Assembly: GCA_027924645.1 (NCBI GenBank)
Contig: BSBN01001757.1
Coordinates: 434,001-498,000 of the forward strand
Source of the DNA: Cunninghamia lanceolata
Lineage: Eukaryota > Streptophyta > Pinopsida > Cupressales > Cupressaceae
Reading direction: 5' to 3'
DNA length: 64,000 bases
Part shown: positions 34,501 to 44,674 of the stretch, in pieces
Numbering within the stretch: the first letter of the stretch is position 1
How the letters are laid out: each line of letters starts with the position of its first letter
Made by a program: the position numbers and the translations under genes
Notes under the pieces: generated by a model
The model's input: only the letters and a program-made list of their open reading frames with translations
Databases searched by the model: none
What the model was told of the DNA's origin: nothing

Positions 34501-35585
34501 TGTTGATAACTGAGAGGGGGGGGGTGAATCAGTTATCCTAATTATTTCCCTTATTAAACTTTCCTTTTAATTGAAGCAGCATAAAATCAAACACAAAACA
34601 TAAACCATGAAATAAGAAACACATGACACAGTATTTTTGACGTGGAAACCCTGTTAAGGGAGAAAACCACGGGGTGATTAACCCAAGAATTATTCTCTGT
34701 TAGAAGAATAGGAAATTACAAAAATGGCACTTGCCAATTAGGGCTCACTGCCCGAGCACACTGCTCACAAGAGGCTCACTGCCTACAAGAAGACACACTG
34801 TCTTACAAAGTGATTAGAATCACAGTCTTGAACTGATTGGAAGCATCTGCATATGCTGGAGTTCAGTTCCGGTTAGGTTCAGTATACTGATCTGCTGCAC
34901 TTCATCTTTCCTCTGTTCTTTAGTCTGCTGTCCTTTCACATACCGGATCTTTCTTGTTACTTCTGCTCTACTCTGGACTTATTCGCATATCCTCACACCA
35001 ATTTCACAACTAAATCCATCCTCTATATATATCCGCACAAGTAATTTCATCATCTTTCTAGTCGGCATCCGGAACAGTCTAGTTTCTTACAAACTTAGTT
35101 CTGTCGGCTGAATCCTTGCTCACCAAGCAATGCGGATCAAGCATATACTTGTAGATATCATCAATTATGTCGGCCAAACATGATTCATGCCTCCGCAACC
35201 TTTATCATCATCTGTAACACATCCGGAAAGTAGTTTGATACTCAGTCAGTCAGTTCTTCCTCTGTTTTCACTGTCTCTCAGGAATCCGGTACTCAACTAT
35301 TCATATCTTTTTCCTTGTCCATCTCCGGAGGCTAAATCCTTGGAATATACTACTCAAGATAGTCCTCTTGACTTCCCCAGATCCGCACTGCACCAAGACA
35401 CTTCCTCTGAGAGATCCGGACCAATCTGTCGGACCTTGCCACATGCTCTGTTCTTGTTCACCGGACCACCACAATCTTCAATCTGACTTCCGGTAGAGAC
35501 ATATCATGACTTGCGGATATGTGGGATGACCTTTGTTGCCATCAATGACAACAACCAAGAATCCATATAGTGTCTCTTGCCAACA
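34501..35585 (-). repeat. 5' LTR of the young element
   Basis: 1,085 bp, apparently identical to 28154-29238. As the upstream LTR it should carry the promoter; see the TATA-like run at 35024-35032. Confidence 0.93.
35024..35032 (-). promoter_or_regulatory. TATA-like box in the 5' LTR
   Basis: The minus strand reads GGATATATATAGAGG about 550 bp into the LTR, the only clear TATA-type run there. Transcription would start some 30 bp downstream (near 34990). Inference from composition and position only. Confidence 0.4.
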
Positions 35586-35590
35586 GGATG
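35586..35590. repeat. Target-site duplication GGATG, right
   Basis: Matches 28149-28153. Confidence 0.92.
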
Positions 35591-35776
35591 GTGCTGTAAA
35601 CTTTATGAGGATACTATGGACATACTAATGAGATTGTAAGAATGCTTTGTTCATGGCTCCCTAGCCTTGTTGGCTTATTATCAGGGAGGGTCTATGTTGT
35701 GTTGTTTAATCTTTTGTTATGCTTTTTGTATGGGTCTGGGACCCTCTTCCTGGCTTAACATAATAAAAAACAAAGG
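35591..35776 (+). other. LINE-A 3' untranslated region, right part and tail
   Basis: Continues the LINE 3' UTR after the LTR-element insertion and ends 'cataataaaaaacaaagg'. The 11-base tail ATAAAAAACAA is shared with the 3' end of LINE-B (36311-36320 on the other strand), which supports calling it the LINE terminus. A 'ttattatcaggga' phrase occurs both here (about 35676) and just left of the insertion (28141). Confidence 0.65.
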
Positions 35777-36310
35777 TTGTTATAAAATGTAATACTAGTC
35801 TAGGTCTTCAAGTTTTGTTTCACTATAATGTTTTTATCATAATTCATTTATTAATCCTCTGGAAAAAGTATATGTGCCATTACTTATTGTGACTTCAATA
35901 AAAACTTCACATTCATCTAAATCATAAAAATAATAGAATATATCATGTCTTATGCCCTATTATACTTATTGTAACACACAGTCAAGAGATTCCACATAAA
36001 ATTACATTAGCAAGATATCATAATTATTATAAAAGCATGAAGAACTAGACAAAGTTATGACTTTCCCTAATAATCTAGGGGCTAGAAATTAATCTCTAGA
36101 GGCCATCTGAACACTGCTCCAACCAATATTCTATAATTCATCCTATTCTCCAGTTTCATATTTGTGATTTTCACATAGCTTCACTAAACTAGGACAACTA
36201 AACATTATTACATCTTTTATACATTATATACTTCAATATTCAACAAGCACAAGATTATTAAGCTTGTTTCCACAAGATTATTTAATTGTGAGCATACAAC
36301 TCCATCTCAT
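35777..36310. other. Gap between two LINE 3' ends
   Basis: AT-rich; nothing identified. LINE-A (plus) and LINE-B (minus) lie tail to tail across it. Confidence 0.5.
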
Positions 36311-36456
36311 TGTTTTTTATATTGATAAGCGAAACAACAAGGGTGGTGATCCCTAGTACAGAATAGCTGAGAGGGCGCACAAAAAAGGATCAAAAGGTAG
36401 AAATAGAGCATAAACCTTACATAAATAGTAGATATAGACAACAAATAAAAAAATTA

Positions 36457-37136
36457 TCAAACCACAAAAATAGTAGAGAGCATAAAGCACCCAAGAGACT
36501 TAGTTAAAGAGCTACTCCCAGCCTTCTGTGAGGAAGGTATATACATATCTTCAAAATCCTTCATTTTCTCCTTCCTGATTCCATGTTTTTTAATCTCCAA
36601 GTCTTGTAAAATAGTCAAAGTAGTGGCTAAATAGTGCATTACCTTGCTTGTGAAGCGAGCAAGGATCTTGAAGTTCTTTTCCAGCTCTGTTAGCCTAGCT
36701 TTCATACCTACAAAATCTACAACATCCTGGGAACTGATATCTTCTTCTTTGTTGACTTCTATATGCTCTTCATCATCAAGCATCTCTGACTCTAAGCTAG
36801 GAAGGTTCATCTCAGAAAATAAGCTAGGCCCATCATCTCCACTAGGACCTTCCTCTTCAAAAGCATTGGGCACCTCCATTTTATTAGCATCCTCTTGAAT
36901 GCCTTCAACCTCATCATTCAAATCAAAGTCACTAGAAACAACCATCTCCTTGAGAGATCAAGTGGGTTTAGCAGAATTCACTAGACCTTCTAGCAGTAGG
37001 TTTTTTATTTAGCTTCCCATGATGAGTAACAATATCCTCATTCTTAGTATCATCACTACCAATATCATCCTCAACAAACTTATTTGTCTCCTGCCCCTTC
37101 CCCATGTTATCCCCCTCCTTCTTGAGCAACTTGCCA
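36457..37136 (-). pseudogene. LINE-B ORF3, C-terminal part
   Basis: Minus-strand frames from 37136 give GDNMGKGQETNKFVEDDIGS and, after an interruption, a 162-codon frame (36945-36457). That frame has acidic, low-complexity sequence (SEMNLPSLESEMLDDEEHIE) followed by a heptad stretch, MKARLTELEKNFKILARF then TSKVMHYLATTLTILQDLE, and a basic end. The charged middle plus C-terminal coiled coil matches the last part of LINE-A ORF3 (25874-27862). Function unknown; truncated at its N-terminal side by the foreign segment. Confidence 0.62.
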
Positions 37137-38589
37137 ACATTAACATATTATCAATCAATGTTACAAGCATGAATGTTCCTAGAATTCACTTGTATGTTAG
37201 TAATCAATAATATAGTATAAACATCACATATTCCATGGGTTAAATTCATGTTGCATCATAACATAAAAATTAGTATCATGCTAATCTAAATCTAAACCAA
37301 TTAGAAATTATATCACCAAATATCTCCACGATGCTTCTTAGTCCTCCATGCACACAACCAAACTAGAGGAAGTGGAGCAATTGTTCCACCCATGCACCCT
37401 CATAGTAGGTTCCTATCTCGTAGTGACATAGTGGATGTGAGTAAAAAATAATCATAGATATGTTAACCTCTTGAAGAACTAGGTTGGTCAACAATCACTT
37501 TTAACATTTGGCTCCTCATCTCATACTTGTGAAGCCTATAGACAAATTCTAGAAGAGACCATTTGAATAATCGTAGGAATGAAGAAGGAAAGATGATAAG
37601 AAGGAATCCCCTTTTCTCTTTATCCCCTCGACTTTATATAGAGTTTACTCTCTAATTTTAGCATGTCTTTCATCTCATTGTGGTTTTATAACTTTGGTGA
37701 ATTTAATACCTAGCCATCATATTAGGCTCCTCAAATTGCACATTCTTGATTTCTTTCATGCCATAATCATTCTTTGGATTTCTCAGATAATGTGCCATAA
37801 AACTTTATCACTCTAAGTGATTCTTTATCTATAGGGATAATTCCTTTTGTTGTTTGTGGAACTCTACCACTCTCATGATCCATTCATATTTTAGATGACC
37901 GTGTATCCATTTTCTATGTTTTCTCCCAAACTTAATTATTTGGGAAAGTTAATCATGATTTCCTTGGTTTGTCAATCTATAATTCCTTACATCCTGTAGA
38001 TGCAACTGATTATGGGCCATATCCTAGGGCCCGGGGATCAACCCACATAATTTTCTAGGTTTGTGCATAATTTAAGGACAACGAGCATACCAAGATTATC
38101 ATTTTCCTAGATTATAAAAAATTGATTCTACTAGATATCAACATTCTTACCTTCTCATTGGATTATGAGCTAAGTTAACCTTTCCCTTAAAATTAATTTC
38201 TTAAAATAACATTTATTTTTAAATTATGTAACACCAACTATCATTAATTTAATCTAGGTTGATTTATATGGTATGCAATTTATTTAATTAACCTAAGTCA
38301 TATTTAAGGAAAAGAAAAAATATTTTTCACTTTATTTAATTAGCCTATTAAGTTTAGCTCTAGAAATTTTAATGTAAGTTAAATATCACATTAAAATCTT
38401 TTCCACTTGAATTAGTAAATGAGTAATTTTTGAGTTAATTTTTGAAAGAAAATGTGTTCTTTATTTTTTGGGGTTTTTCTCTTTTATTGAATTGTCTAGG
38501 CTCAATGCTTGTTTAAGATTTTGACAAAATCCAAGACTATGTGGTGTAGAAAAAAAGATAAAATTTTATGATTGAATTGTGCAAAGATA
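37137..38589. other. Foreign ~1.45-kb segment inside LINE-B
   Basis: AT-rich sequence that does not continue either the RT frame to its right or the ORF3 frame to its left. I looked for TG...CA ends with a 5-bp duplication (solo LTR) and for terminal inverted repeats and found neither. It may reflect a deletion plus insertion or a recombination between elements. Confidence 0.5.
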
Positions 38590-40342
38590 TATGTAGAAGA
38601 TGTGGGATCTGGCTTTTCGCCATTGAGTGGATAGTTTCATGAGTGGCTAAAACAAAATCCAATATCTATCTTCCAGGAACAAAACTTTTTTGAGAAGGAG
38701 AAATGATTTTGTCCAGAAGGGGTTGGAATCTAAAAACAAGCAGTTTGGTACATAACTTATAAATGGTGTTGCATAGACTTATAAGTCTGAAATCAACAAG
38801 CAACTCAGGGTTGGGCTTCTTAGGGACAAGCACAATAAAAGTATTGTTAATATGTTTTAGGAGTTTTCTTATTTTGAAAAAATCTTTGACAACAACAGTA
38901 ACATCATAGCCCACAATGTCCCAGAACTCTTGAAAGAATATAAGAGGGAAACCATCAGGGCCTGGGGCTTTAAAGGGTCCCATACAGAATAAAATTCCTC
39001 AAACCTCTTCCTAAGAAATAGGTTTCAGAATTTCAACATTATCCTCCTCTGTAATTAGGGAAGGAATATTATTGAGGAGCTGATCCATTATCCCCCTATT
39101 ATCAGCATTGCCAACTTGTTCTGACAATAAGTTCTGAAAGAAACTAGCAGCATGATTACCAATCTCATTATCTTCAGTGATTACATTACCATCTTCCACA
39201 CATAGTTTAGAAATAGTGTTAGATTTCTTCTGTTTCATAGCTAATAGGTGGAAAAAAGAAGTATTGTGATCCCCTTCTCTGAGCCACTGAATTCTAGACT
39301 TTTGTTTCTAGAAGATTTCCTCTCTATTCATCAGGTTCTTCCATTCAGTAATTAAATTGTTTTCAGATTGGGTAGTATCCTCAGTAGAATCCCCTTGAGC
39401 TATTCTAGTTTGCATGTTAGACAATTTTCCAGAAATGATCTTCTTCTGAGCAAACACATTCCCAAAACTATACTTATTCCAACCATGAATCTCTTGTTTA
39501 ATGTGCAAGAGCTTCTTAACCAGTCTAAACATAGGGGTACCTTGGACTAGGAGTTGCCACCATCTAGCTAGAAGACTTCTAAAATCCTAGTGTTTAATCC
39601 ACATTGCTTCAAATCTGAAAGGGAAGGGACCCCTCCTCTAATCAACCCAGCTGAGGAGAATAGGATTATGATCTGAAACAGTCTTAGGAATGGCTGAAAG
39701 ACTGAGGTTAAGATTGTTATCCTAGTTATTGGAAATAAGGAATGTATCCAACTTAACTTGAATCATTTGATCACCCCTCCTTCTGTTAGACCAAGTAAAC
39801 TTTTGATTCTGCAACTCAATATCCAAGAGCCCAAAAATATTGATAAATTCATCTAAATCAAGCATACTATCAGAGTAGTCAAGGATGCCTCCAGATTTCT
39901 TAGAGGGGTATAAAGGAGTATTGAAGTCACCCACAAGCATCCAGTGAGAATTAGGGGAAGAAGAGAGGTGAACAGATAAGTCCTCCCACAGAGTTTTCTG
40001 CAAAACCCTAGTGTTGGGGGCATAAATATTGACCAAAGTCCAATGGAAAGAGGGCAAAGAAAAGTTAACCATAAGATAATCCTTATTAAAGAAGGTAAGC
40101 ATACCTCCAAACCTAGCTTTATTCCACATCATAGCAATCCCCCCAAAGGCACCAATAATAGGACTAATACAAAAAGCAGCATTAGGCCAGATCTTATCAG
40201 CAATCATTTTGAAATTTTCCTTCGACATTTTAACCTCTTGAAGTAAGAGAATATCAATTTTATGATCTAATATACAATTCCTGACTTCAAATTGCTTTGA
40301 AGGGCTATTGAGACCCTTCATATTCTATGACAAAATCATCAT
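38590..40342 (-). pseudogene. LINE-B ORF2: endonuclease and partial reverse transcriptase
   Basis: Starts MMILS, a stop in place of the expected Trp, then NMKGLNSPSK, the usual start of plant LINE ORF2. The AP-type endonuclease (40321-39722) shows IDILLLQEVK (catalytic Glu), NIYAPN, WMLVGDFNTPL (Asp and Asn) and KFTWSNRR. The linker (39532-39011) includes WNKYSFGNVF and WLREGDHNTSFFH. RT begins GPFKAPGPDGFPLIFFQEFW and continues FIVLVPKKPNPE, FRLISLCNTIYK, ISPSQKSFVPGR, THETIHSM, then breaks off near 38590 before the catalytic YADD-type motif. Several stops and shifts. The ORF1 stop and this start overlap as ATGA, an arrangement suited to reinitiation. Confidence 0.9.
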
Positions 40343-40938
40343 TTAAAGAGTTTTTGGAAGTGAACCTCTAGTGTCTTTTGTTTACCATTGGCAATCTCCC
40401 TAGCTGCCTCCCTTTGTCTTGTTTCTTTTAATGATGGTTGCCCTGACTTAGGATCAATTCCAACATCAGCAGACTTCTTGGGATTACAACCCTTCTTCTT
40501 TGGAGTAATCCATTCATCTTGGTCACTACTTTTACCACTGGGGCCTGCTCCAAGGGGCAGACTTGGGTCCATATTCTGTCTCAGGGTTAATCTTTCCTTA
40601 ATAGTGGCTGCATGCAAATTTTCGATAGTCCTTACTCCAGGGTAGCTAGGAGTTGGACTCTGTCTTGGAGAAGGTTGAGAACTCATCCCTCCAATATTAA
40701 GAACAACCTCCGGAATGTTATTCAGAAGGGGTGGAGGGTTTGAAATCACACCTTGAACCTCATTATTTCCACCAGGAACTTGAAGTTGTCCTTCCAAATG
40801 GGTTTCATTGTGGATCTCTCTATCTTCCAACACTAACGGATCTTTTGAAGAATGTTGAAGATGAGGATTTGGAATGTTACTTATAAACACCCCACCCACT
40901 TTTATGTGTGTTTCCCAACCCTCAGTACCTAACAAATT
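40339..40938 (-). pseudogene. LINE-B ORF1, C-terminal part
   Basis: An open frame of about 198 codons with the 5' end cut off. It is rich in Pro, Ser, Asn and charged residues, with EWITPKKKGCNPKKSADVG and a basic/acidic tail KETRQREAAREIANGKQ. Its position directly before ORF2 identifies it as the end of the nucleic-acid-binding ORF1; the RNA-binding domain and zinc knuckle are not included in the surviving part. Confidence 0.7.
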
Positions 40939-40986
40939 TTATAATATAGTAAACAACTAACAAATTTTATAATATACTAAACAACT
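40931..40986 (+). repeat. 28-bp tandem duplication at the LINE-B 5' edge
   Basis: Two adjacent copies beginning AACAAATTTTATAATATA with one difference. It sits at the 5' junction of LINE-B and may have arisen during integration. Confidence 0.8.
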
Positions 40987-43900
40987 AAATATTAAGATGG
41001 AGGATATTTTTTAGTATGACGTAAAGAGGAAGAAGTGCTCACAATCTTTCTACCTTTTATCTCATCGTGTGGGTAATCCTTGCGGACCTTTTTTGATTGG
41101 ATACAAAGTGGGGGTGGCTTGGCTTGATTTTGTGGATGAGATCAAATCGACGAGATAGCCGTTGTGGGATGGGATGAGATCAAATCGACGAGATAGTCGT
41201 TATTTTGATTTCTGTATGTTACCGTTCAGATCCATAAGATGTAGCACAATACTGTCAATGGGTGGGCTCCTATTCGATTTGTAGCTGACAATTCAGGTTG
41301 ATTTGGGTCATCCAACATCAAGGAGAGGGATTGTCCTGCTGTAGCGGCGATGGCTTTTCTAAAACAAAAGCTCACGATTATCGCAACCGTGCTTCCGGCA
41401 AGAATTCCAAGACCAAGATTTTCATGCTGTTGTATGGGGTAAGTTCTTTATTATTATTTAATGATTTGAAATTAAGTGGAAAGCTTATGACTGTCATATT
41501 CACATCCATAGGCAGCAGCATTTTCAGACTCTGTCTTCTGAACATTTTGACTTGCTCGTTTCTAATGAGGTGACTTTCTTGTTTTTTAGATATATGCCTC
41601 TATCCAGCCGCTCGGTTAAGTGGGTAAAATTCTGGAAAAAACTGTAAATGCCAATGAATCTCTAATTGTAACAGCCCCATTGCTACACCCTCATCATCGA
41701 GGAATAGGTACTCTTCAGTAAGTGAATCCATTACTCTTCGGCAAATGGATCCATTAAGTGTTCTCTTCTATCTTCTTCTGTTCATCCTGGGAATAATTTA
41801 TACCATCCTAAAAATTGTTTGTGAGACCTCCTTTTACAGATTAAATTCATTTAAACCTTAAGGTGTCAATCTGAATGATAACACTTCATATGTGTCCTAG
41901 TCCCCTGCTTCTAACACTGCATATGATCTTGATACATAAAGGCTCCATGAACCGTACTTAAACCTTACATTTTGCTGGTGACAATATATAGTTAGTGTTA
42001 CTATGTGATAGCATTTTATTCTTGTGAGTGTTTCTTTGTTTTTCTTTGTCCCTATTTAAGGAGTCTTAAATGAGTACTTATGCATTCTTACCTTGTGATA
42101 ACTTATTATTCTTGTGAACATGTTTTGTCTCTGTTTTTCCTTTTTCCTTAACTGAGGAATGCTCCACATTTACCCATGCATTCTTTCTCTTGGCATGCTC
42201 CACTTGTTCTTGTGCATGCTTTTTTGAATCTTGTACTTTCGCATGCTTCTACTTGTGCATTGCGCCTTGTGGAATCTTCGACTATGCATGCTAATGTTGT
42301 CCTCCATTTGTACTTGTGCATGCTTTCTGTGCAAGGCTACATGTTGAACCTCTAAGAGCATAGAGGGCATTTCCTTAGGCAATTTATTTTCCCTTGTAAT
42401 TCTCGTGAAAGGGGCATTCTTTTCTCTTAATTTTCCATAATGCTTCCTAGGAGACAATTAGATGATGACACAGATGCATTTAAACACCATGTAGTTTGTG
42501 ATGCAGTCTTTTTGGCAATATAATGTTCAAACTCTAAAGCTAGAATGCAGAACATGCCTGCATTATTCACCACAACTTAATGAAAGTGTGAAGGCTTCTT
42601 CAATTTCAAACTACATCTTCGAATTAATATTTAAGAGCTTTTATTTTCATACTGGTATTTATGCTGCAGTTTTCTAACCTTTGTTACTGTTTCCATATTC
42701 TTTGTTGACATGTAAATCTGCAAAATGACTAGACTGTTGTAATGGACCAAAGCAAAGGACCTAAGCGTGCAATATATATATTATCTTCCTTAAATAAATG
42801 TTTACACAAGGAATCAAATGCAGCTGCCATGCTTTGGCCTTGCACATCACTCTAGCATCCATTCTTTCAGAAGCCTGCATTGGGTTGTAAGACCTTCCAA
42901 AGGTCCTCTCAAGCCAAGGAAAAGATAAAACTTCTCTCATCTGAAAAGACTAGAGCATCTCAGAAAGGTATAACTTAAACAACCGTTCATCTTCAGCCTC
43001 CAGTTATTATTTTACTCTCAGCAATGAAGTAGAGGCCAAACATGTTAGAGAACAAATTCATAACCTTTATATGGCTGAATTCTCTAGTAAGAAAATAAAA
43101 TATTCAGGTAGCTATAGCTATGGATAGCTGATAAAATGTACTAACTCATCTGGAAAATTGTCGTGATTTATATGGTTGAGTCTTACAGTATTAGTCCATT
43201 GTACTTTTTTCAGTTGATGTTGTTCTGTTTTTTAGCTTCGTTTCAGTTATGTATCAACTTGTTGGAGATGCTTGTGTTCTTCCATTCTACTTTTGATAAT
43301 GTTATCTTTGTGTGATTCACATTGAAATTAATTTCAAATAAATTCCTGAACTGGCAATGTGCTTCTGGTATCAACTGTGTAGTATTTTTTCCCTGCTTCT
43401 GGATCCGGATCTAGTAGTATGGCTTGAAAAGTCAGAATCTAAAAATACTAGGCAGTTGATCCCAGAAGAACATTGCCATTTGATTCAGTGCCAACATAGC
43501 ACTCTTTAAAAATATAAATTTATTAAGCCCAACATTCCTTTTGCCCTAGCCTCCCCACTTCAAAACATATGGAGCAACCAAGACCGAATTTGACCCATTC
43601 TCTGATTTGTATGCCAAGGTTCAGGATTTGAAGTGCTTAACTAAAAAAATTGTTGGATTTCATCAACTTATTGTTTAAATAATGTCGTGGTTGGAAACAC
43701 AGTGTATAATTAACAGATTTGTAGGACTTCACTGACTTATTATTTGAACTGTGTTATGGTTGGAAATACTCTCTTCATAGCCTTGTTGGAAATACTTGTT
43801 GGATGAAATTTCCCAAACCATGTTTTCAAGAGGAGCCTTGCTCTGCCCGTAAACCATGGTTTACCTTATAACACCCAATTTCTGTTTCTCAATCTTAAAA

Positions 43901-44280
43901 AAAAAAAGAACAAGTAGTAATATCCTTGAGTAGTAAAAGGTTAAAAGGTGTAAAGGCTGAATCATTCAAGCCTATTAAAAAATTAAATCAGATATTTGGC
44001 CAAAAACTTCTTAATTTGTAACTAAGAGTGTAGTTTTATAAGAATATTGCACTTATTACTCTTATGCACTGAAGGATTGGGAACTCAATTTGGATTCATA
44101 ATTTTTGATTCACAAGATTATGTGAATGTTAAGACTCTAGTTCATGATTACAGTCTTCATGTTCTAGGTTAAGGTATCATGTTGTCAAGCTTGTAATATT
44201 ACACCATCAACATTTGGTAACCACAATGCAATCTAATAATTTTGGTTGTGATATAATCAAGTTGCAATCTAAATATGTTC
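40987..44280. other. Unassigned region
   Basis: No supported gene. There is a 38-bp tandem duplication (41135-41200, 'gatgagatcaaatcgacgag'). A possible exon ends at 41438 with a donor GGG|GTAAGT and a matching acceptor TTTTTTAG at 41589, giving FMLLYG then IYASIQPLG and a stop; this is too short to claim as a gene. Near 42170-42330 there are repeated 'cttgtgcatgctt' phrases. The rest is AT-rich. Confidence 0.4.
41135..41200 (+). repeat. 38-bp tandem duplication
   Basis: Copies start at 41135 and 41173 with GATGAGATCAAATCGACGAG; the second is incomplete at its end. Confidence 0.8.
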
Positions 44281-44640
44281 ATTTAGTGTGTTTTTGTTTG
44301 GAATCTACCTATTGTTTGTGAGAAGTGTGTGTTATACTTTGGCATTCACTCTAATTTGATATATTTATTGTTTGTGTGAAGTGTGGATTTCAACTTTGGC
44401 ATTAACTTATGTTTGATTTAGTTTGTATGTATTGTAATTATTAGTTTTGTGATAATAATCAAGTTGCAATCTAAATATGTTTGTTTAGTGTGTTTTAGTT
44501 TGGAATATATTTATTGTTCATGTGAAATGTGTGTTTAAACTTTGGTTTTCACTTTAATTTGATATGTATATTGTTTGTGTGAAGCATGGGTGTACACTTT
44601 GGCATTAACTTATATTTCATTCCCTTTGTATGTTTAAAAA
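44281..44640 (+). repeat. Diverged start of the TG-rich array
   Basis: Repeats of a unit with 'gtgtgaagtgtg..actttggcattcact..tttgatat..ttattgtttgtgtg' at spacings of 60-110 bp. It is the same unit type that resumes after the GA tract at 47791, so the GA tract lies within one array. Confidence 0.7.
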
Positions 44641-44674
44641 TTCAATTCACTTTGTTTCAATTTATTATTTGTAT

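Larger units (their letters stand above)
28154..35585 (-). mobile_element. Young non-autonomous Copia-like LTR retrotransposon
   Basis: A complete 7,432-bp element on the minus strand. Its two 1,085-bp LTRs appear identical, with a constant offset of 6,347 bp at every landmark compared. LTR termini are TGTTGG and TCAACA, the target duplication is GGATG, the primer-binding site is at 34487-34498 and the polypurine tract at 29239-29250. In element order it encodes a coiled-coil/zinc-knuckle protein resembling the C-terminal half of Copia gag (ORF-A), then a ~1,044-residue unidentified protein (ORF-B, one frameshift). There is no protease, integrase, RT or RNase H, so it must rely on a helper. 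This is the layout of pol-less gag-bearing elements (TR-GAG type) with an extra ORF. Identical LTRs imply a very recent insertion. Confidence 0.93.
22377..35776 (+). mobile_element. LINE-A: L1-type LINE tail with nested insertions
   Basis: The plus strand carries an RNase H domain (22377-22849), a ~0.43-kb spacer, pieces of a third ORF (ORF3, 23279-27862, partly triplicated) and a 3' untranslated region that resumes at 35591 and ends near 35776 with ATAAAAAACAA. The same 11-base tail ends LINE-B. A DNA transposon (26494-27649) sits in ORF3 and a whole LTR retrotransposon (28154-35585) in the 3' UTR. Both insertions have target duplications, so the LINE can be read through them. Its 5' part (ORF1, endonuclease, RT) is missing, as expected of 5'-truncated LINEs; the exact left edge and a target duplication of the LINE itself were not found. 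Confidence 0.78.
36311..40987 (-). mobile_element. LINE-B: L1-type LINE with replaced middle
   Basis: On the minus strand, in order: the end of ORF1 (40938-40339), ORF2 endonuclease and the N-terminal part of RT (40342-38590), ~1.45 kb of unrelated sequence (38589-37137), an ORF3 C-terminal part (37136-36457) and a 3' UTR ending ATAAAAAACAA at 36311. The rest of RT, zf-RVT, RNase H and the ORF3 N-terminus are missing. It belongs to the same broad family as LINE-E (similar RT-linker and RT blocks). The 5' edge lies in ORF1 close to a 28-bp tandem repeat. Confidence 0.75.

Noticed and set aside
37137..38589. Solo LTR in LINE-B
   Set aside because: No TG...CA ends with a matching 5-bp duplication and no second copy could be found.
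40388..40645. 85-codon plus-strand frame opposite LINE-B ORF1
   Set aside because: Shadow of the LINE frame on the other strand.
41298..41600. Possible short exon with consensus donor and acceptor
   Set aside because: Fewer than 50 codons, no upstream or downstream exons and no recognised protein; splice-site matches of this quality occur by chance.
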